A stretch of DNA of 64,000 bases from Liquidambar formosana (Eukaryota > Streptophyta > Magnoliopsida > Saxifragales > Altingiaceae): NCBI GenBank assembly GCA_039720395.1, contig CM077829.1, positions 22,294,685 through 22,358,684 of the forward strand, written 5' to 3'. The position numbers and the translations under genes were made by a program. Positions 1 through 10,798 of the stretch are shown here, in pieces (the stretch's first letter is position 1; every line of letters begins with the position of its first letter). The notes under the pieces were generated by a model. The model was not told where the DNA came from. It saw nothing but the letters and a program-made list of their open reading frames with translations, and searched no databases.

Positions 1-1060
1 GCATGAATAGGTCAGTGAATTGGCGAGGTGGGTTGACATCATTGAGAGAGAAAGGTTGGATTGGTTGAGTTATGGTGTTGACCTCGGCATTGTTCTTTCC
101 AATAAAGTTTGTCTTGCGACTCCTCACTTCCTCAGTTTTGATTGTTCCATCATTGATAGCATCTTCAACCTGCGTGCCAGCCCCAATGAGAGCTTTAAAA
201 TTTGGGAAATAGTGGGCAAATAAGTGCTTGTGATACATGGGCAGCAAGTTCTTAACCACCAGCTGAATTTGGTCCTCCTCATTTGGCCTATCCGTCATTC
301 TCGACGCCTTTTGTCTCCACCTTGTAATGTAAGCGGAGAAAGTTTCATGAGCCCCTTGCTTAGTAGTTTCCAGGTCCCTTCGAGTGACATCCACCTCTGT
401 GTTGTACTTGTAATGCTCCGAAAACTCATTGCATATATCTTCCCAAGTCCGGGTTCTATTCTCATCCAAGGACAAAAACCATTTCAAAGCAGAAGTGGCC
501 AAGGTTTCATGGAACATTTGAGCTAAAAGCTCGTCAGTAGCCCCTCGAGGGTGCATAGCTCGCACATACATCTTCAAATGAGTCTTAGGGCAACCCGTCC
601 CATCGAACTTTTCTAACTCCGGCATCTTAAATTGTAATGGAATACGAGCCGTTGGGAATAGAGATAAAGTCCGCACATCGACCATGTCATCGGCCCTACG
701 AATCCCTTTTATAGTTCTCTCCAATGCTTCTACCTTGCTAGCTAACACGGAATCACTGCTAGAACCTTTCCCTTTGGTTTCCCCTTCTAGGTTAATGACC
801 TCAGGTTTCGAGCTACTTTCCCCCCTTGTCTTGGTGTTCTCATTGGATTGAGGTCCCTCTTCGGTGCTAGCCCCATGAGGTATACCCGAGGAATGGGCCT
901 TAGAGCCATTTTGTTCAAGATCCGCCATCTTCTGTTGGTTCTCTTGAGCCATTTTCAATGCGGTATCGGATGTCTCGGCGGTATGATCAAGCTTGGTCAT
1001 GATGGCTTTCAGGCAAGCCTCAAGGTCAAAGTGCCCCTCACTAGTTCTTTCGTCGGCCAT
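1..1060 (-). CDS. gag: Element A gag polyprotein, N-terminal part, open to the window edge
   Basis: Reading the minus strand from the ATG at 1060, I find no stop codon down to base 1, so about 353 residues of Gag are intact here and the gene continues off the left edge. Gag forms the retrotransposon particle. It aligns along its length with Gag of elements 1 and 2: a variable N-terminus, a Pro/Ser/Glu-rich linker, then the conserved core with KFDGTGCPKTHLKMYVRAM, RTWEDICNEF, YKYNTEVDVTRRDLETTK and KNLLPMYHKHLFAHYFPNF. It is clearly another subfamily, because the N-terminal third differs. Unlike the two other Gag genes it has no nonsense codon, so element A looks younger. Identity comes from reading homology by eye. 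Confidence 0.85.
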   Translation of the reverse strand, partial: MADERTSEGHFDLEACLKAIMTKLDHTAETSDTALKMAQENQQKMADLEQNGSKAHSSGIPHGASTEEGPQSNENTKTRGESSSKPEVINLEGETKGKGSSSDSVLASKVEALERTIKGIRRADDMVDVRTLSLFPTARIPLQFKMPELEKFDGTGCPKTHLKMYVRAMHPRGATDELLAQMFHETLATSALKWFLSLDENRTRTWEDICNEFSEHYKYNTEVDVTRRDLETTKQGAHETFSAYITRWRQKASRMTDRPNEEDQIQLVVKNLLPMYHKHLFAHYFPNFKALIGAGTQVEDAINDGTIKTEEVRSRKTNFIGKNNAEVNTITQPIQPFSLNDVNPPRQFTDLFM

Positions 1061-1937
1061 GTCTGTCTGATGGGTAGATTCAACACTCACTAGACGCCCT
1101 TGCGGATTGCGGATCCAAGCCAGCACGTCTATGGATAGAAAAGTTTTAACCTTTAGCATAAAGACTTGTCCTAAACCTCCATATTTTCCTTAATGAACTC
1201 GGTCTCTACACCATGTTCAATTAATTCATTCCTTTTATCCAATTACCTTTACAAGGGTCATGGATTAAGGGTATGTTTTAAAAGAATAGGGTATAGAGTC
1301 CTTCAATTAGGTTTAATTAATCCCCTAGGACTAGCACATCACAAACATAACTTTACATCCTATTTCCTTAACTTATTCCTCCTAACCCATGACCTTAACG
1401 AAGGTTAGGGTTTAAAGGTCTATGTTAAGGGCATAAGATATAAAGCCTCACACCACAAACGCGGCATAGCATCATTACAAACAATTGTGGGTGCATAAAG
1501 GTGAGACCGTAGTGTCCTACAAGTCTATCTATATGGACTAATGATAAGGGTAGGCTGGGGTCCTTCACTTGCTTGAGCAATCCTTATACCTAACCACATG
1601 TGGCATCAGGAACGCCGCGTGGGTCCAGCAGTACGTGATTAACTCATTTAATATACCCAAGGGCAAACCCAAGGGTACTAGGCAAGAGAGGTTGATAGCT
1701 TTCGCCCCAACACATGGAATCAGGAAAACCAAGGTTGAGACTAGGCCGATCGTTGGCAAGGATACATCGAGGGACATCGATCCTAGCATGCAAGAATTTG
1801 CGCACACAATGCAATAAATGAAAGCACACAATCAAGCGGATGCAATGTAATTGATTTTAATTAAACAAAAGAAATTAATTTAGCCCAATCAAACTTTATA
1901 GAGTCTAGCCCACAAATCCCCAGTGGAGTCGCCAAAC
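1061..1937 (-). other. Element A 5' leader with primer-binding site
   Basis: This is the untranslated leader between the LTR and gag on the minus strand. The PBS is at 1916-1934 (minus-strand TGGCGACTCCACTGGGGAT), three bases inside the LTR end, as in element 1. The leader has no long ORF. A stretch near 1570-1780 matches the leaders of elements 1 and 2, including a small stem-loop at 1602-1616. The PBS sequence fits a tRNA-Arg 3' end, the primer I recall for Ogre-type elements; I could not check it against tRNA sequences. Confidence 0.75.
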
Positions 1938-2157
1938 TGTGAACCCCAGAAATTGGGCGCACAAGGGTTGAAAAGAAAATAGGTTTGAAAATGAAAAGGA
2001 AAGGAGTCGCCACCTTATTTTTTAAAGGAAACAAGGAAAACCCTAAAAAAACAGTTTGTTTTAGGAAAACAATTTGAATGACTCCATGTTTAAAAAAGAA
2101 AGGCAAAAACCAATCTTTTGGAAACCAAAGAAATCGGGGATTCGGAGGCTAAGTTAT

Positions 2158-2199
2158 GACATGGGAAGGTTCTAGGCAAAGCCTATAGGCACCCATGTC
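2158..2199 (-). other. LTR-A conserved GGG-TGCCTA...CCTT-CCC stem-loop
   Basis: The 8-bp stem GACATGGG (2158-2165) with CCCATGTC (2192-2199) is perfect. On the minus strand the loop begins TGCCTA and ends CCTT, as in LTR-B, C, D, E and the element 2 LTR, where the stem bases differ but still pair or nearly pair. Confidence 0.7.
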
Positions 2200-2373
2200 A
2201 CCCTTTCGGTCTCTCAGTTCATTTGGGCTAAATCAAGATCTTTTCCATACAAAAATCAGCAAGTATATCATCACAAGATAGCATGCATATCATATATTTC
2301 ATTCATCCATCCATGCATAATAAGCAAACAAAAACATAAAATAAAGAAAAAGAAAACAAAACAAAAAGAAAAC

Positions 2374-2463
2374 CTAGGATGCTTGGATCCTAGAACGGAC
2401 TTGAGCCTCACGAAGAACGCCTACGTACCATGCAATGAAATACATGGATCAAAGTCCACGTAG
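2374..2463 (-). other. LTR-A pair of conserved stem-loops
   Basis: Stem-loop one: an outer stem CTACGT (2421-2426) with ACGTAG (2458-2463) and an inner stem CCATGCA (2428-2434) with TACATGG (2441-2447), which on the transcribed strand contains one G-U pair. Stem-loop two: CTAGGAT (2374-2380) with ATCCTAG (2387-2393). The same pair in the same order occurs in LTR-B, C, D and the element 2 LTR. Confidence 0.7.
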
Positions 2464-3656
2464 TTTGATTGGAACTAAGGTTAAGACCTAATACAAACCT
2501 ATGGTTAAAACCCTAGGTTTCCTTATTTGATCAAAAAGAGAATTGATAGAAAGTTTGATTTTAGAAAGAACTCCACAAAATGGAAACTTTAATAAAAACC
2601 AGAATTTTGTTGGTAAAGGAAACCTCTAATTAGACCATAGGATCATATTAAAAATTAACCCTAGATAGGGAGAAGAGAAAGGATAAGGAAGAGAGGTGAA
2701 TTGGGGCACCTTCATACCCACTTACCTGAGCGCAATTAGCTCCAAGCATTAGCCATTTCAGACATTGGCAGCCCTATTTGCCATAGAACAAATACCACAC
2801 CTATTTGCACCCTTACAAGTGCTCAAAACCATGCAAAAACAATGATATGCAAATCTGGACAGAATAGTATTATGGCCTAAAATCATCTACTAAGCATGCT
2901 AACAGCAAAAACAGCAAACAATAATAAGTCCTAACATATTCCTAAAACCATATTATGCATAAAAACCCTAGAATATACTAACATGCATGCAAAAGCATCA
3001 TGTTTACTCTATATGCAAGACATATACAGCAAACACGAAGAAAAACCAATAAAAAAGTCTACTTTATCATGCTATATGAGAATTAACACAAAACAATGAC
3101 TCTAAAATCCTAAACTCACAAATATGCTTAAAGACATACAAAACATACTTTAGTCATGCTAAAACCAAACTAAACAGAAATTAAATCATGCATATTAACT
3201 AACTAAAGCAACATAACATGATGAAAATCCTAACTCTAACATGCAATGACACTAATCCTAGCACAAGGGCAACAGGAGCACAAGAACCATAACTATGCAT
3301 AAAAAACACATAGGACAGCCCTAAAGCATGCTAAACAGTAGATAAAAAATAGATATTCCATGTATATTAACTAACTAGAGTGTTAATACATGATAAAAAA
3401 GTTACCTTTAACATGCAATAAGCCTAACCCATATGAAAACCTAGTTTAAGCTTGAATAGAGAAGGAGAATACCTTAGGAAGGGCCTTCCTTGCTGCTATA
3501 TGAACTCCCTCTTGCTCTTATGGATGACTTGAATCAATGTTCTCCAAGGCTACAGCAAGAACTCCAGCTCTCCTTCAAGTCCCTCTCTCTTATTCTCACT
3601 TTAACACTAAGGTTTTTAGGCATCAAGTGGCTCCCCTTTGTGCTGAAGCATAAGGG

Positions 3657-3666
3657 GGTATTTATA
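3657..3666 (-). promoter_or_regulatory. LTR-A TATA box
   Basis: The minus strand reads CTATAAATAC, followed by a C-rich stretch. It is the best TATA box in the LTR and lies at the position equivalent to that in LTR-D (33168). Confidence 0.6.
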
Positions 3667-3867
3667 GAATTCAATTAGGATTAACCAATGGCTGGGATTA
3701 AAACCCTAAAAATTAATCCAAGGGCTATTAGAGACCCCCTTGGGGCTTAAGTAACTCAGAAGTTACCAAAAATTAGAAGGAAACTCGTCCAAAAGAGCCC
3801 AAATACGTCAAAATAGGCAAGAGTCCGCTTCAGCAAGGAGTTAGAGTGAAAATAGGAAAGTAGTCTT

Positions 3868-3941
3868 GGGTGACCACCCAAGGCTGGGCGGCTAGCCACC
3901 TGGGCCCAGGCGGCTAGCCGCCCAGGCTTGGGTGGTCACCC
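3868..3941. promoter_or_regulatory. 74-bp near-perfect palindrome in LTR-A
   Basis: Thirty-five of 37 base pairs match around a centre at 3904/3905. The outer arms are GGGTGACCACCCAAG (3868-3882) and CTTGGGTGGTCACCC (3927-3941); the inner arms are CTGGGCGGCTAGCC (3884-3897) and GGCTAGCCGCCCAG (3912-3925), around TGGGCCCA. Read along one strand it is also a repeat of 21, 22 and 22 bp beginning GGTGACC or GGCTAGCC at 3869, 3890, 3912 and 3934. It lies about 200 bp upstream of the LTR-A TATA box. Confidence 0.9.
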
Positions 3942-4830
3942 GAGCCCACTTCTAATTTTTTGCCTGTTTTGTCTCCCTTTCCTTCTAGAAGTGTTTCAAG
4001 GGGCAAATTAACTCCGATTTTGATGAAACAAAAGCCAAAACGACCGTGTTTCGATGAGGAATATGTTTTTGAACATTTTAGGCTGAAAACCTCTAACCAT
4101 GGGGGCATGGTTAGGTTTGAACAAGGCGGTTAACCACTATGTTCTACCTTTGCTAAGCATAGGCATGCACATAGGATCAAACCAAACACTTTCCATATCA
4201 AAATTGAACTTCATAAAACACTTTTGGGAGTAAAATGATGACTAATGAAAGTCAATTTAAAAAGATTTGGTTGGTAATTGTGAGTTAATTAGAGCTAACC
4301 CAAAGAAGGGTCAATTAACCAATCTTGAACTACATCGAGCCATTTTAATCCCGAGCCATTGATTTATCAAATTGAACCTAGAAATACCTCCTATGCATCC
4401 ATATGAACTCCAATTGACAATTTGGAGATCATTCCAAGGTCAAATGAAAAGTTTGGGACTTAAAAGACAATTATGCCCCTCAAGTCACAAAAGCTCTTAT
4501 TATCCCTCAAGATCAACTCCAATTTGAACCAAAATTCACACCCATTGTCCTTGTGACCCTAGAAACCTAATGCAAGTGACTAGACTCAAAAAACAAAACA
4601 AAAACATGCATGAAATGATGAGCCCTAGTAAGGTGGTGCAAAAATGGGGTGTGACACTAACCATGCACCCATGGTTAAGGATTTTTGTCCTAAAATGCTT
4701 AAAAATGTATTCCCCTTCGAAACATGGTTGTTTTGGTTTTTATTTCGTCAAAATCGGACTTAATTTGAACATTTTAGGACTTCTAAAGTGAATAAGAGTC
4801 AAAACCAAAGTGAAATAGAGAGGACCCTCG

Positions 4831-4904
4831 GGTAACCGTCCGGGGCTGGATGGTTGGCCGTCTAGGCCCAGATGGCTAACTGTCCGGGGCCAGATGGTCA
4901 TCCG
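4831..4904 (+). promoter_or_regulatory. 21-22-bp GC-rich array in the LTR-B promoter region
   Basis: Three diverged direct repeats of 21, 22 and 22 bp start at 4831 (GGTAACC), 4852 (GGTTGGCC) and 4874 (GGCTAAC), with a partial fourth at 4896. Each holds a quasi-palindromic GG-N-CC core. The array ends about 190 bp before the TATA box. Confidence 0.75.
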
Positions 4905-5092
4905 TGAGACTTCGTCTTTAAGTGAACTTCTAACTTTCTCTCCCTCTTTTGACGGTTTCCTTTGCCATTACAACTTGTTTCCACTTAGGATTGTGTAAGT
5001 TTGAGTTGTTTGAGCACCAAGAGAGTCTCTAATAGCCCTAGGATCATTGTTTAATGAATTAATCTTAGCCATTGGTTTATGAGGTTAGTTCT

Positions 5093-5100
5093 CTATATAA
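5093..5100 (+). promoter_or_regulatory. LTR-B TATA box
   Basis: CTATATAA followed by AGG, at the position equivalent to the TATA boxes of LTR-A and LTR-D relative to the upstream array. Confidence 0.6.
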
Positions 5101-6277
5101 AGGATATGATATTCAGCACATAGGGGGGGTTGATTGCATTTGATACTTAGAGAGAGAGGGAGCTACGAGTTTGGAGAGCTAGAAGAACATCAAGAGAAGG
5201 CTTTTCAACCCTAAACAAGCAAAAGAAAAAGGACTTTGAAGGCAACGGAGGTTCTACAAGAGGTAAACACACTTTCAATTGCTGAAATTAGACTTTCCTC
5301 CTTCATCTTCTCCTCCTTTCTTTAGGATAGTTCTAGTGCATGTAATAGCTCTTCTTATGGATTGAATTCAATGCTTGTGTGATTTTATGTGAATGATTTT
5401 AGGATGGTTCATGGTTTAATATGCTTGATAAACCTTAGTTTGCTAGGGTTTTGAAAGTATTGTCCTTTTTATCCTTCTTAAATCATGCATAGTTCACATG
5501 TTTAGGTTGCTATGATAATTGTCATGAGTTGATGCTCTTGTTAGTTAATATATATGATATGAATGATATTCATGATGATTTGAGCATGTGTTAGAGTCGT
5601 TTCATATGTTTTAATGCATAGTTGTGAAATTAGGGTTTCGGTAACCCTAAATTCACACAAGTTTCCTATAGCATGATATAATAGATTTTCTTTTCTGTTT
5701 TTCTTCATGGTTATTATGTATATGATATATATATAGAATAAGTATGATAGTTTTTGCATGCATGTAGTGGATTTTTAGGGTTTTATGCATGACATGAGAT
5801 TAGGGTTACATTCATGTCTCTATTTATTCACTGTTTTTGTTGATAACATGATTAGTGGATGACTTTGAGCCTTAATACTATTCTGTCCAGATTGTTCTGT
5901 TATCCTTTTTGATATGCATTGAGCACTTGTAAGGGTGTAAATAGGTACAATAATTGCCTTATTGTAAATAAGGTCGTTATCGCTTAAGCTTGCTATTGCT
6001 AGGAGACAATTGCATAAGGTAAGTAGGGTATGAAGTGCCCTAATTCACTTTTCCTAACCTTTCTTTCCCTTCTCCTTCCTAGGGTTATTTCTTAATATGA
6101 ACGTATGGTGATTTCCAAAGGTTTCCTTATCAAATAAAGTACTTTTTTCTCAAAGTTTCTATCTTGTGGAAGTAACTTGATTTCAAACTTGGTTTATTTA
6201 TCAAATTCTATTTCAAATGAGGAAACCTAGGGCTTTACCATAGGTTTGTATTAGGATTTAATTCTATTCTTTTCAAA

Positions 6278-6367
6278 CTACGTGGACTTTGATCCATGTA
6301 TTTCGTTGCATGGTACGTAGGCGCTCTTTTTGAGGCTCAAGTCCATTCTAGGATCCAAGTATCCTAG
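6278..6367 (+). other. LTR-B pair of conserved stem-loops
   Basis: Outer stem CTACGT (6278-6283) with ACGTAG (6315-6320); inner stem CCATGTA (6294-6300) with TGCATGG (6307-6313), including one G-U pair, and a 6-base loop. The second stem is CTAGGAT (6348-6354) with ATCCTAG (6361-6367). A third, separate stem-loop is GATGTGGG (6537-6544) with CCCACGTC (6571-6578). All lie more than 1 kb downstream of the TATA box, so they would be transcribed. Confidence 0.7.
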
Positions 6368-6786
6368 GTTCTTTCCTTCTCTTTTCTTCTTTTTCTGTTT
6401 TGTTTTATTTGTTTGATTATACATGGATGATTGGATGAAATATATGTTATGCATGCTGCATTGTGATGATATATGCTGATATTTGAGTGAAGAAGATCTT
6501 AAGTTAGCCCAATTAAATTAAGAGACCAACTTGGGTGATGTGGGTGCCTATGGCCTTTGCCTAGAACCTTCCCACGTCGTAACTTAGCCCCCGAATTCAA
6601 TTTTCTGGTTTTAAAGACTTTGCTTTTTTCCTTTAATGGAGTCATGTGGTTTTTGAAAATAAAACATCTTTATGGTTTTCCTTTTTTCCTTAAAAAATGA
6701 GGTGGCGACTCCTTTTCATTTGTTGTCTTTTAAACTCGCTCCTATATTTTGCCAAAACCCTTGTGGGTCATTTTCTGAGGTTCACA

Positions 6787-7978
6787 AGGTCATTATATGC
6801 ATATTCAGTATTCTGTCCAGATTTGAATTAGGTCTCCAATGATTATTTGAGCATGAATATGGTTGGTATGAGTTTAATAATTGCCCTATAGAATACATAG
6901 GGCGACTAATTGGTGTTTTCTCAATGTTTCAGGATAATTTGCATATGGTAAGTGGTTCATGGTAAGTCTTTTATGAATTGTTCTCTTCTCCCCCTTGGGT
7001 TATTGTCTTTACTTTGGATTAAAAGTCTTAAGTTTCCAACTCTCTTAAAATTCTGTTTTATTTGGAGTTCTATTCTCTTTTGAATTGAAATCAATTTAGA
7101 AGTCTATTTGAGTTAGAATTCTATTCTTTCTCAAATACCTACTTTTTCTCAAACTATTTTTGGAAACTCTTAAGTTTTAAAACCTTTCTTAAGTTGGAAA
7201 CTTAGGGTTTATAGTTCATTGTAAAGGGAGTAACCCCTTCTCAATCGAACTACATGGACTTTAATCCTTACATCTTTGTATGTAAGGTACGTAGGCGCTC
7301 ATTTGATGTTTAAGTCCGCCCTAGGATACTAAGTATCCTAGGTTTTCTTTTTTATTTCTTCTTCTTTCTTTTTATCCATTTGTCCATCACATATATGCTA
7401 GAAGAGTAGGATGGACCCATGCTTATTCATTTATCCATTACATATGATTGCTAGAGGAGTAGGATGGATTTGTTATCTTATTCTCTATCTCTCTTACATG
7501 CTTTCCATATCTCTTTTATTTGTTCATGGATGTTTACATGCTTTATGGATGTTTATTGCTTTATGGATGTTCATGGATGAATGTGGATGATTATGGATGA
7601 TTCTTTACATATGCATGGTGACTAATGAGGAAGTAATTGAAATAGCCCATATAAATTCAGAGACCCATTTTGGGGCGATGTGGGTGCCTATAGGATATTT
7701 CCTAGAACCTTCCCACATCGTAACTTAGTCTCCGAATCCTTTCTTGTTTTGATTAGACCTGCTTTTCTTTGATCAGAGTCATGTGTTTGGTTTTCAAAGG
7801 TTTTCTTTAAAACTATTTTCAAGGTTTTCCTTTTTTCCTTAAAAAATGAGGTGGCGACTCCTTGTTTGTTATGTTTTTGTGAACCTTTTAAAAACCAGAT
7901 TTTTATTAATTTAAATATCTACATGTCTTTTTAAAAGAAGGGTTCTCCTTCCCCCTAGATCAAAACTCGTGGTTCACA
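6787..7978 (+). repeat. LTR-C: 3' part of the element 1 5' LTR
   Basis: It matches the element 2 5' LTR from about 26087 to 28926 (leaving out the copia insertion) and ends GGTTCACA three bases before the PBS. It carries the conserved stem-loops: CTACAT (7250-7255) with ACGTAG (7289-7294), one mismatch; CCTTACAT (7266-7273) with ATGTAAGG (7280-7287); CCTAGGATAC (7320-7329) with GTATCCTAGG (7333-7342), a perfect 10-bp stem; GATGTGGG (7677-7684) with CCCACATC (7712-7719). GGTGGCGACTCC is at 7850-7861. Confidence 0.85.
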
Positions 7979-7981
7979 GTC

Positions 7982-8000
7982 TGGCGACTCCACTGGGGAT
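7982..8000 (+). other. Element 1 primer-binding site
   Basis: TGGCGACTCCACTGGGGAT, three bases after the LTR end. It would pair with the 3' end of the priming tRNA, probably tRNA-Arg. Its first ten bases also occur inside the LTR at 7852-7861. Confidence 0.8.
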
Positions 8001-8779
8001 TAGTGGACTAGACTCAAGTAATTTATATGGGCTAATTTAATTACTTAAATTAAAATCAATCACTTGCATACGCTTGAATGTGTGTTTACTTTATTGCATT
8101 TGAATGATAGGTCGATGTATCCTTGCCTTTTCTGATTGGCCTAGCCTTAACCCCGGTTCCCTTCGTTCTCGGGTGTCATGTTTGCGAAGCTATCAACTCC
8201 TCTTGCCACGTATCTTTAGGTTTTACCCTTGGGTATATTAAATGGATCAACATGTACCACTTGACTCATGCGGCATCCCTTATGCCACACGTGTAGGTAT
8301 ATAGTTTATTCAAGCAAGTAGGGGACACTATCGTACCCTTTTTAGTGCATATGGTGGACTGTCTAGGACACATGGACTCGCCTAGTTTAAAGTCACCATG
8401 CTTGTGGAATGAATGCAGGTATAGAGTGGATGTGTGTTTGAATGTATGTGTGTATGGAATGAATGTATGCGTGGCATGAATGTGTGTTGTGGGAATGAAT
8501 GTGAAAGGAATGAATGGTAATGCAATTCATGTCATGGTTCTTTGAGAAGATGATACAAAGCCCTCGATACTGTGATCAGGTTTCTTATTCTTGAATGCGG
8601 TTGCAGATATGAATGAATGTTATGTGGGTGGTTAATTTTAAGGGGTAACATGATTTAAAATCAATCGACCCATATCCCTTTAGTATGACCTTCTTACCTA
8701 AAGCCCATTGGGCTCATAAGGATGAGAGGCCCAACTAAAGGAATGTTATTGGACCATTACCCGCCCGTTTAAATCAATT
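8001..8779 (+). other. Element 1 untranslated leader
   Basis: No gene. It holds a stretch conserved with the leaders of elements A and 2 (about 8100-8330), including the stem GGCAT (8272-8276) with ATGCC (8282-8286), then a region rich in repeated GAATGTATG-like words (8405-8520). Confidence 0.6.
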
Positions 8780-10798
8780 GTGGAGACTAAAGGCGCTTTA
8801 TGTCACCTTGTAACTAAGTATGGGTCATTTGGTTGTAATAGAGTGCTGGCTTGGACTCGTGACAATTTAGGCCATTTGATCAGAGGAAGTACTGAACCAG
8901 ACCTTGCTATGGATGATACTTTTGCAGTGAATAACCCGGCTACACCTGAGGGGACATCTGTTTGTGGGACTCTAGCGGATCCACGGAGGATTGAGAGGCT
9001 ATTAAATGATATCCTTGGGAAGTTGGAAGAGGTATCAGTGAAGTCTGAAACCGCAATAAGAATGGCACAAGAGATCAACAACCGAACCCCTGTCCTTATC
9101 CACAATATTCCTATAGATCAGGCCATACCCAACACTCAAGTCCCTATTGTCCAAAATCAATCCAACCCATCTGCCCAAGTTAGGGGCCAAGCCCAAAATC
9201 CACCACCTCCACATACTCAATCATCGCCTCAAAATCCACCACCTCCATATACTCAACCTCCACTACAAAATATCCCCATTTACACCCAATCATCTACTTT
9301 TGTCCACACCACTGAAAATCCTCCTATAAGTGATGACCAAAAGATGATGGCTGCAAGGATGTTGGCTTTAGAGAAGACTTTGAAGGGTATTCGCCGTGCT
9401 GATGATTTTGTGGATATCCACACTCTTTCTCTCTTCCCTCAAGCAAGATTGCCGACTTCATTTAAGATGCCAGAGTTATAGAAGTTTGATGGAACGGGTT
9501 GTCCTAAGACTCACTTGAAAATGTATGTTCGAGCAATGCAACCTCATGGTGCTTCCGAGGAGTTGATGGCCCAATTATTCCACGAATCACTTAGCACTTC
9601 TTCGCTGCATTGGTTTGTGAGTTTGGATGAGTCAAAGACTAGAACATGGGAAGACGTATGTAGAGAGTTCACCGATCACTACAAGTACAATACGGAGGTT
9701 GATGTGACAAGGAGAGACTTGGAGACTACTAAACAAGCAACAAATGAATCTTTCTCTTCCTACATCACTAGGTGGAGGAAGAAAGCTTCTAAAATGTTCG
9801 ATAGGCCTAATGAAAAAGAACAGATACGAATGGTGGTCAAGAACCTATTGCCTATATATCATAAGCACTTGTTTGCTCACCACTTTCCCACTTTCAAAGC
9901 TTTGAGTAGCTCTAGGACACAAGTTGAAGATGCCATAACTGATGGCACTATTAAGATTGAAGATCCCTCGAGGTTTCGTCGGGTAGGGAACAATAGAAAG
10001 GCACCTGTTGAAGTGAATGCAATCGCTCCACAACAGCCATGGAATATTGGCAACAATTCTACTCCTTGTCAGTTCTCTGATTTGTATGCACCATTGGACA
10101 AAGTTTATGAAAGATTGAAAGCAAGGGGCATCCTCAAACCTCTAGACCCAACACTTCCTCCAAATCTATTGCCTAGGTGGTACAACGAAAATGAGTACTA
10201 CTATTTCCATCAATCCAAAGGTCATAGAACTGACTGTTGTATCCATCTCAGACATGAAATACAAGACCTCATTGACAAGAAGATCATAGGCCCACCTACC
10301 CCTCCTAACCGTCCCAATATCACCCAAAATCCTTTGCCATCTCATAACCCATCCCCCAATTCTAATGTCGATGCAATAGAAGATTCATTTCGTTTACCTC
10401 GACCCATTCGCCATTACACCACTTTACCTATGAGTCTCACCAATGTATTTCACCATTACAAGAAAAGAGGCCTTATCGCTTCCCTTCCACCCAAGCCTTC
10501 ACTCATCCCTGACCCATCTTTTTGCCTATACCACAGAAAATCCGACCATGATACTGAGGAATGCACTTTGCTAAAGAAAGTGGTCCAAGACTTGATTGAT
10601 GAGGGAGTTTTGATAGTTCCACAGCTAAGTCCATGTGAAGTGCCTACATTATTACCCACCCTACTTGAGGGAAGCATGCATGAAATTGACATGCTAGAAT
10701 GGGCAAATCCCGAGGAGAAGCCTATGGGGAAAGAAAAGGTTGTTGAAAAGGAAATGCCAAAGAAACCAAGTAAGCCTCGAAAGTCATTTCAGCAATAG
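8780..10798 (+). pseudogene. gag: Element 1 gag (broken)
   Basis: One reading frame carries Gag with two in-frame TAG codons (9479-9481, 10796-10798), both of which read CAA or CAG in element 2. The frame extends up to 8780, where element 2 has ATG but this copy has GTG; the likely start is the ATG at 8909 (MDDTFAVNNP), which aligns best with the start of element A Gag. A Pro/Gln-rich linker is followed by the Gag core. Two zinc knuckles of the C-x2-H-x4-H-x4-C kind follow. In the first (from 10199) the leading Cys and the next His have become Tyr; the second (10523-10564) is intact. An acidic, lysine-rich tail leads into the protease region without a frame change. Confidence 0.85.

Larger units (their letters stand above)
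1938..4656 (-). mobile_element. LTR-A: 5' LTR of element A (gypsy, Tat/Ogre type)
   Basis: The LTR is 2719 bp. On the minus strand it begins TGTCACACCCCATTTTTGCA at 4656 and ends GGGGTTCACA at 1938, next to the PBS. The start matches LTR-D (32171) almost exactly. From its 5' end it holds a palindromic array (3868-3941), a TATA box (3657-3666), several stem-loops (2421-2463, 2374-2393, 2158-2199) and the sequence GGTGGCGACTCC (2003-2014). The right-hand target-site copy should be CTAAC (4657-4661); its partner lies off the left edge. Short ORFs inside are not genes. Confidence 0.88.
4657..6786 (+). mobile_element. LTR-B: gypsy LTR (Tat/Ogre type), 3' part, interrupted by element A
   Basis: From 4657 the sequence follows LTR-D from its 'ccaaccatgc' region through to the final GGTTCACA at 6786, so this is the rest of an LTR into which element A inserted. 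After it comes AGGTC (6787-6791). The uninterrupted version in element 2's LTR (near 26090) reads 'ttttAGGTCattatatgc', so LTR-B is itself an insertion in LTR-C with TSD AGGTC. Its own 5' end should lie left of element A, off the window. Whether it is a solo LTR cannot be seen from here. Confidence 0.82.

Noticed and set aside
8803..9105. Minus-strand ORF opposite gag (also 29768-30070)
   Set aside because: A shadow of the gag reading frame, conserved only because gag is.
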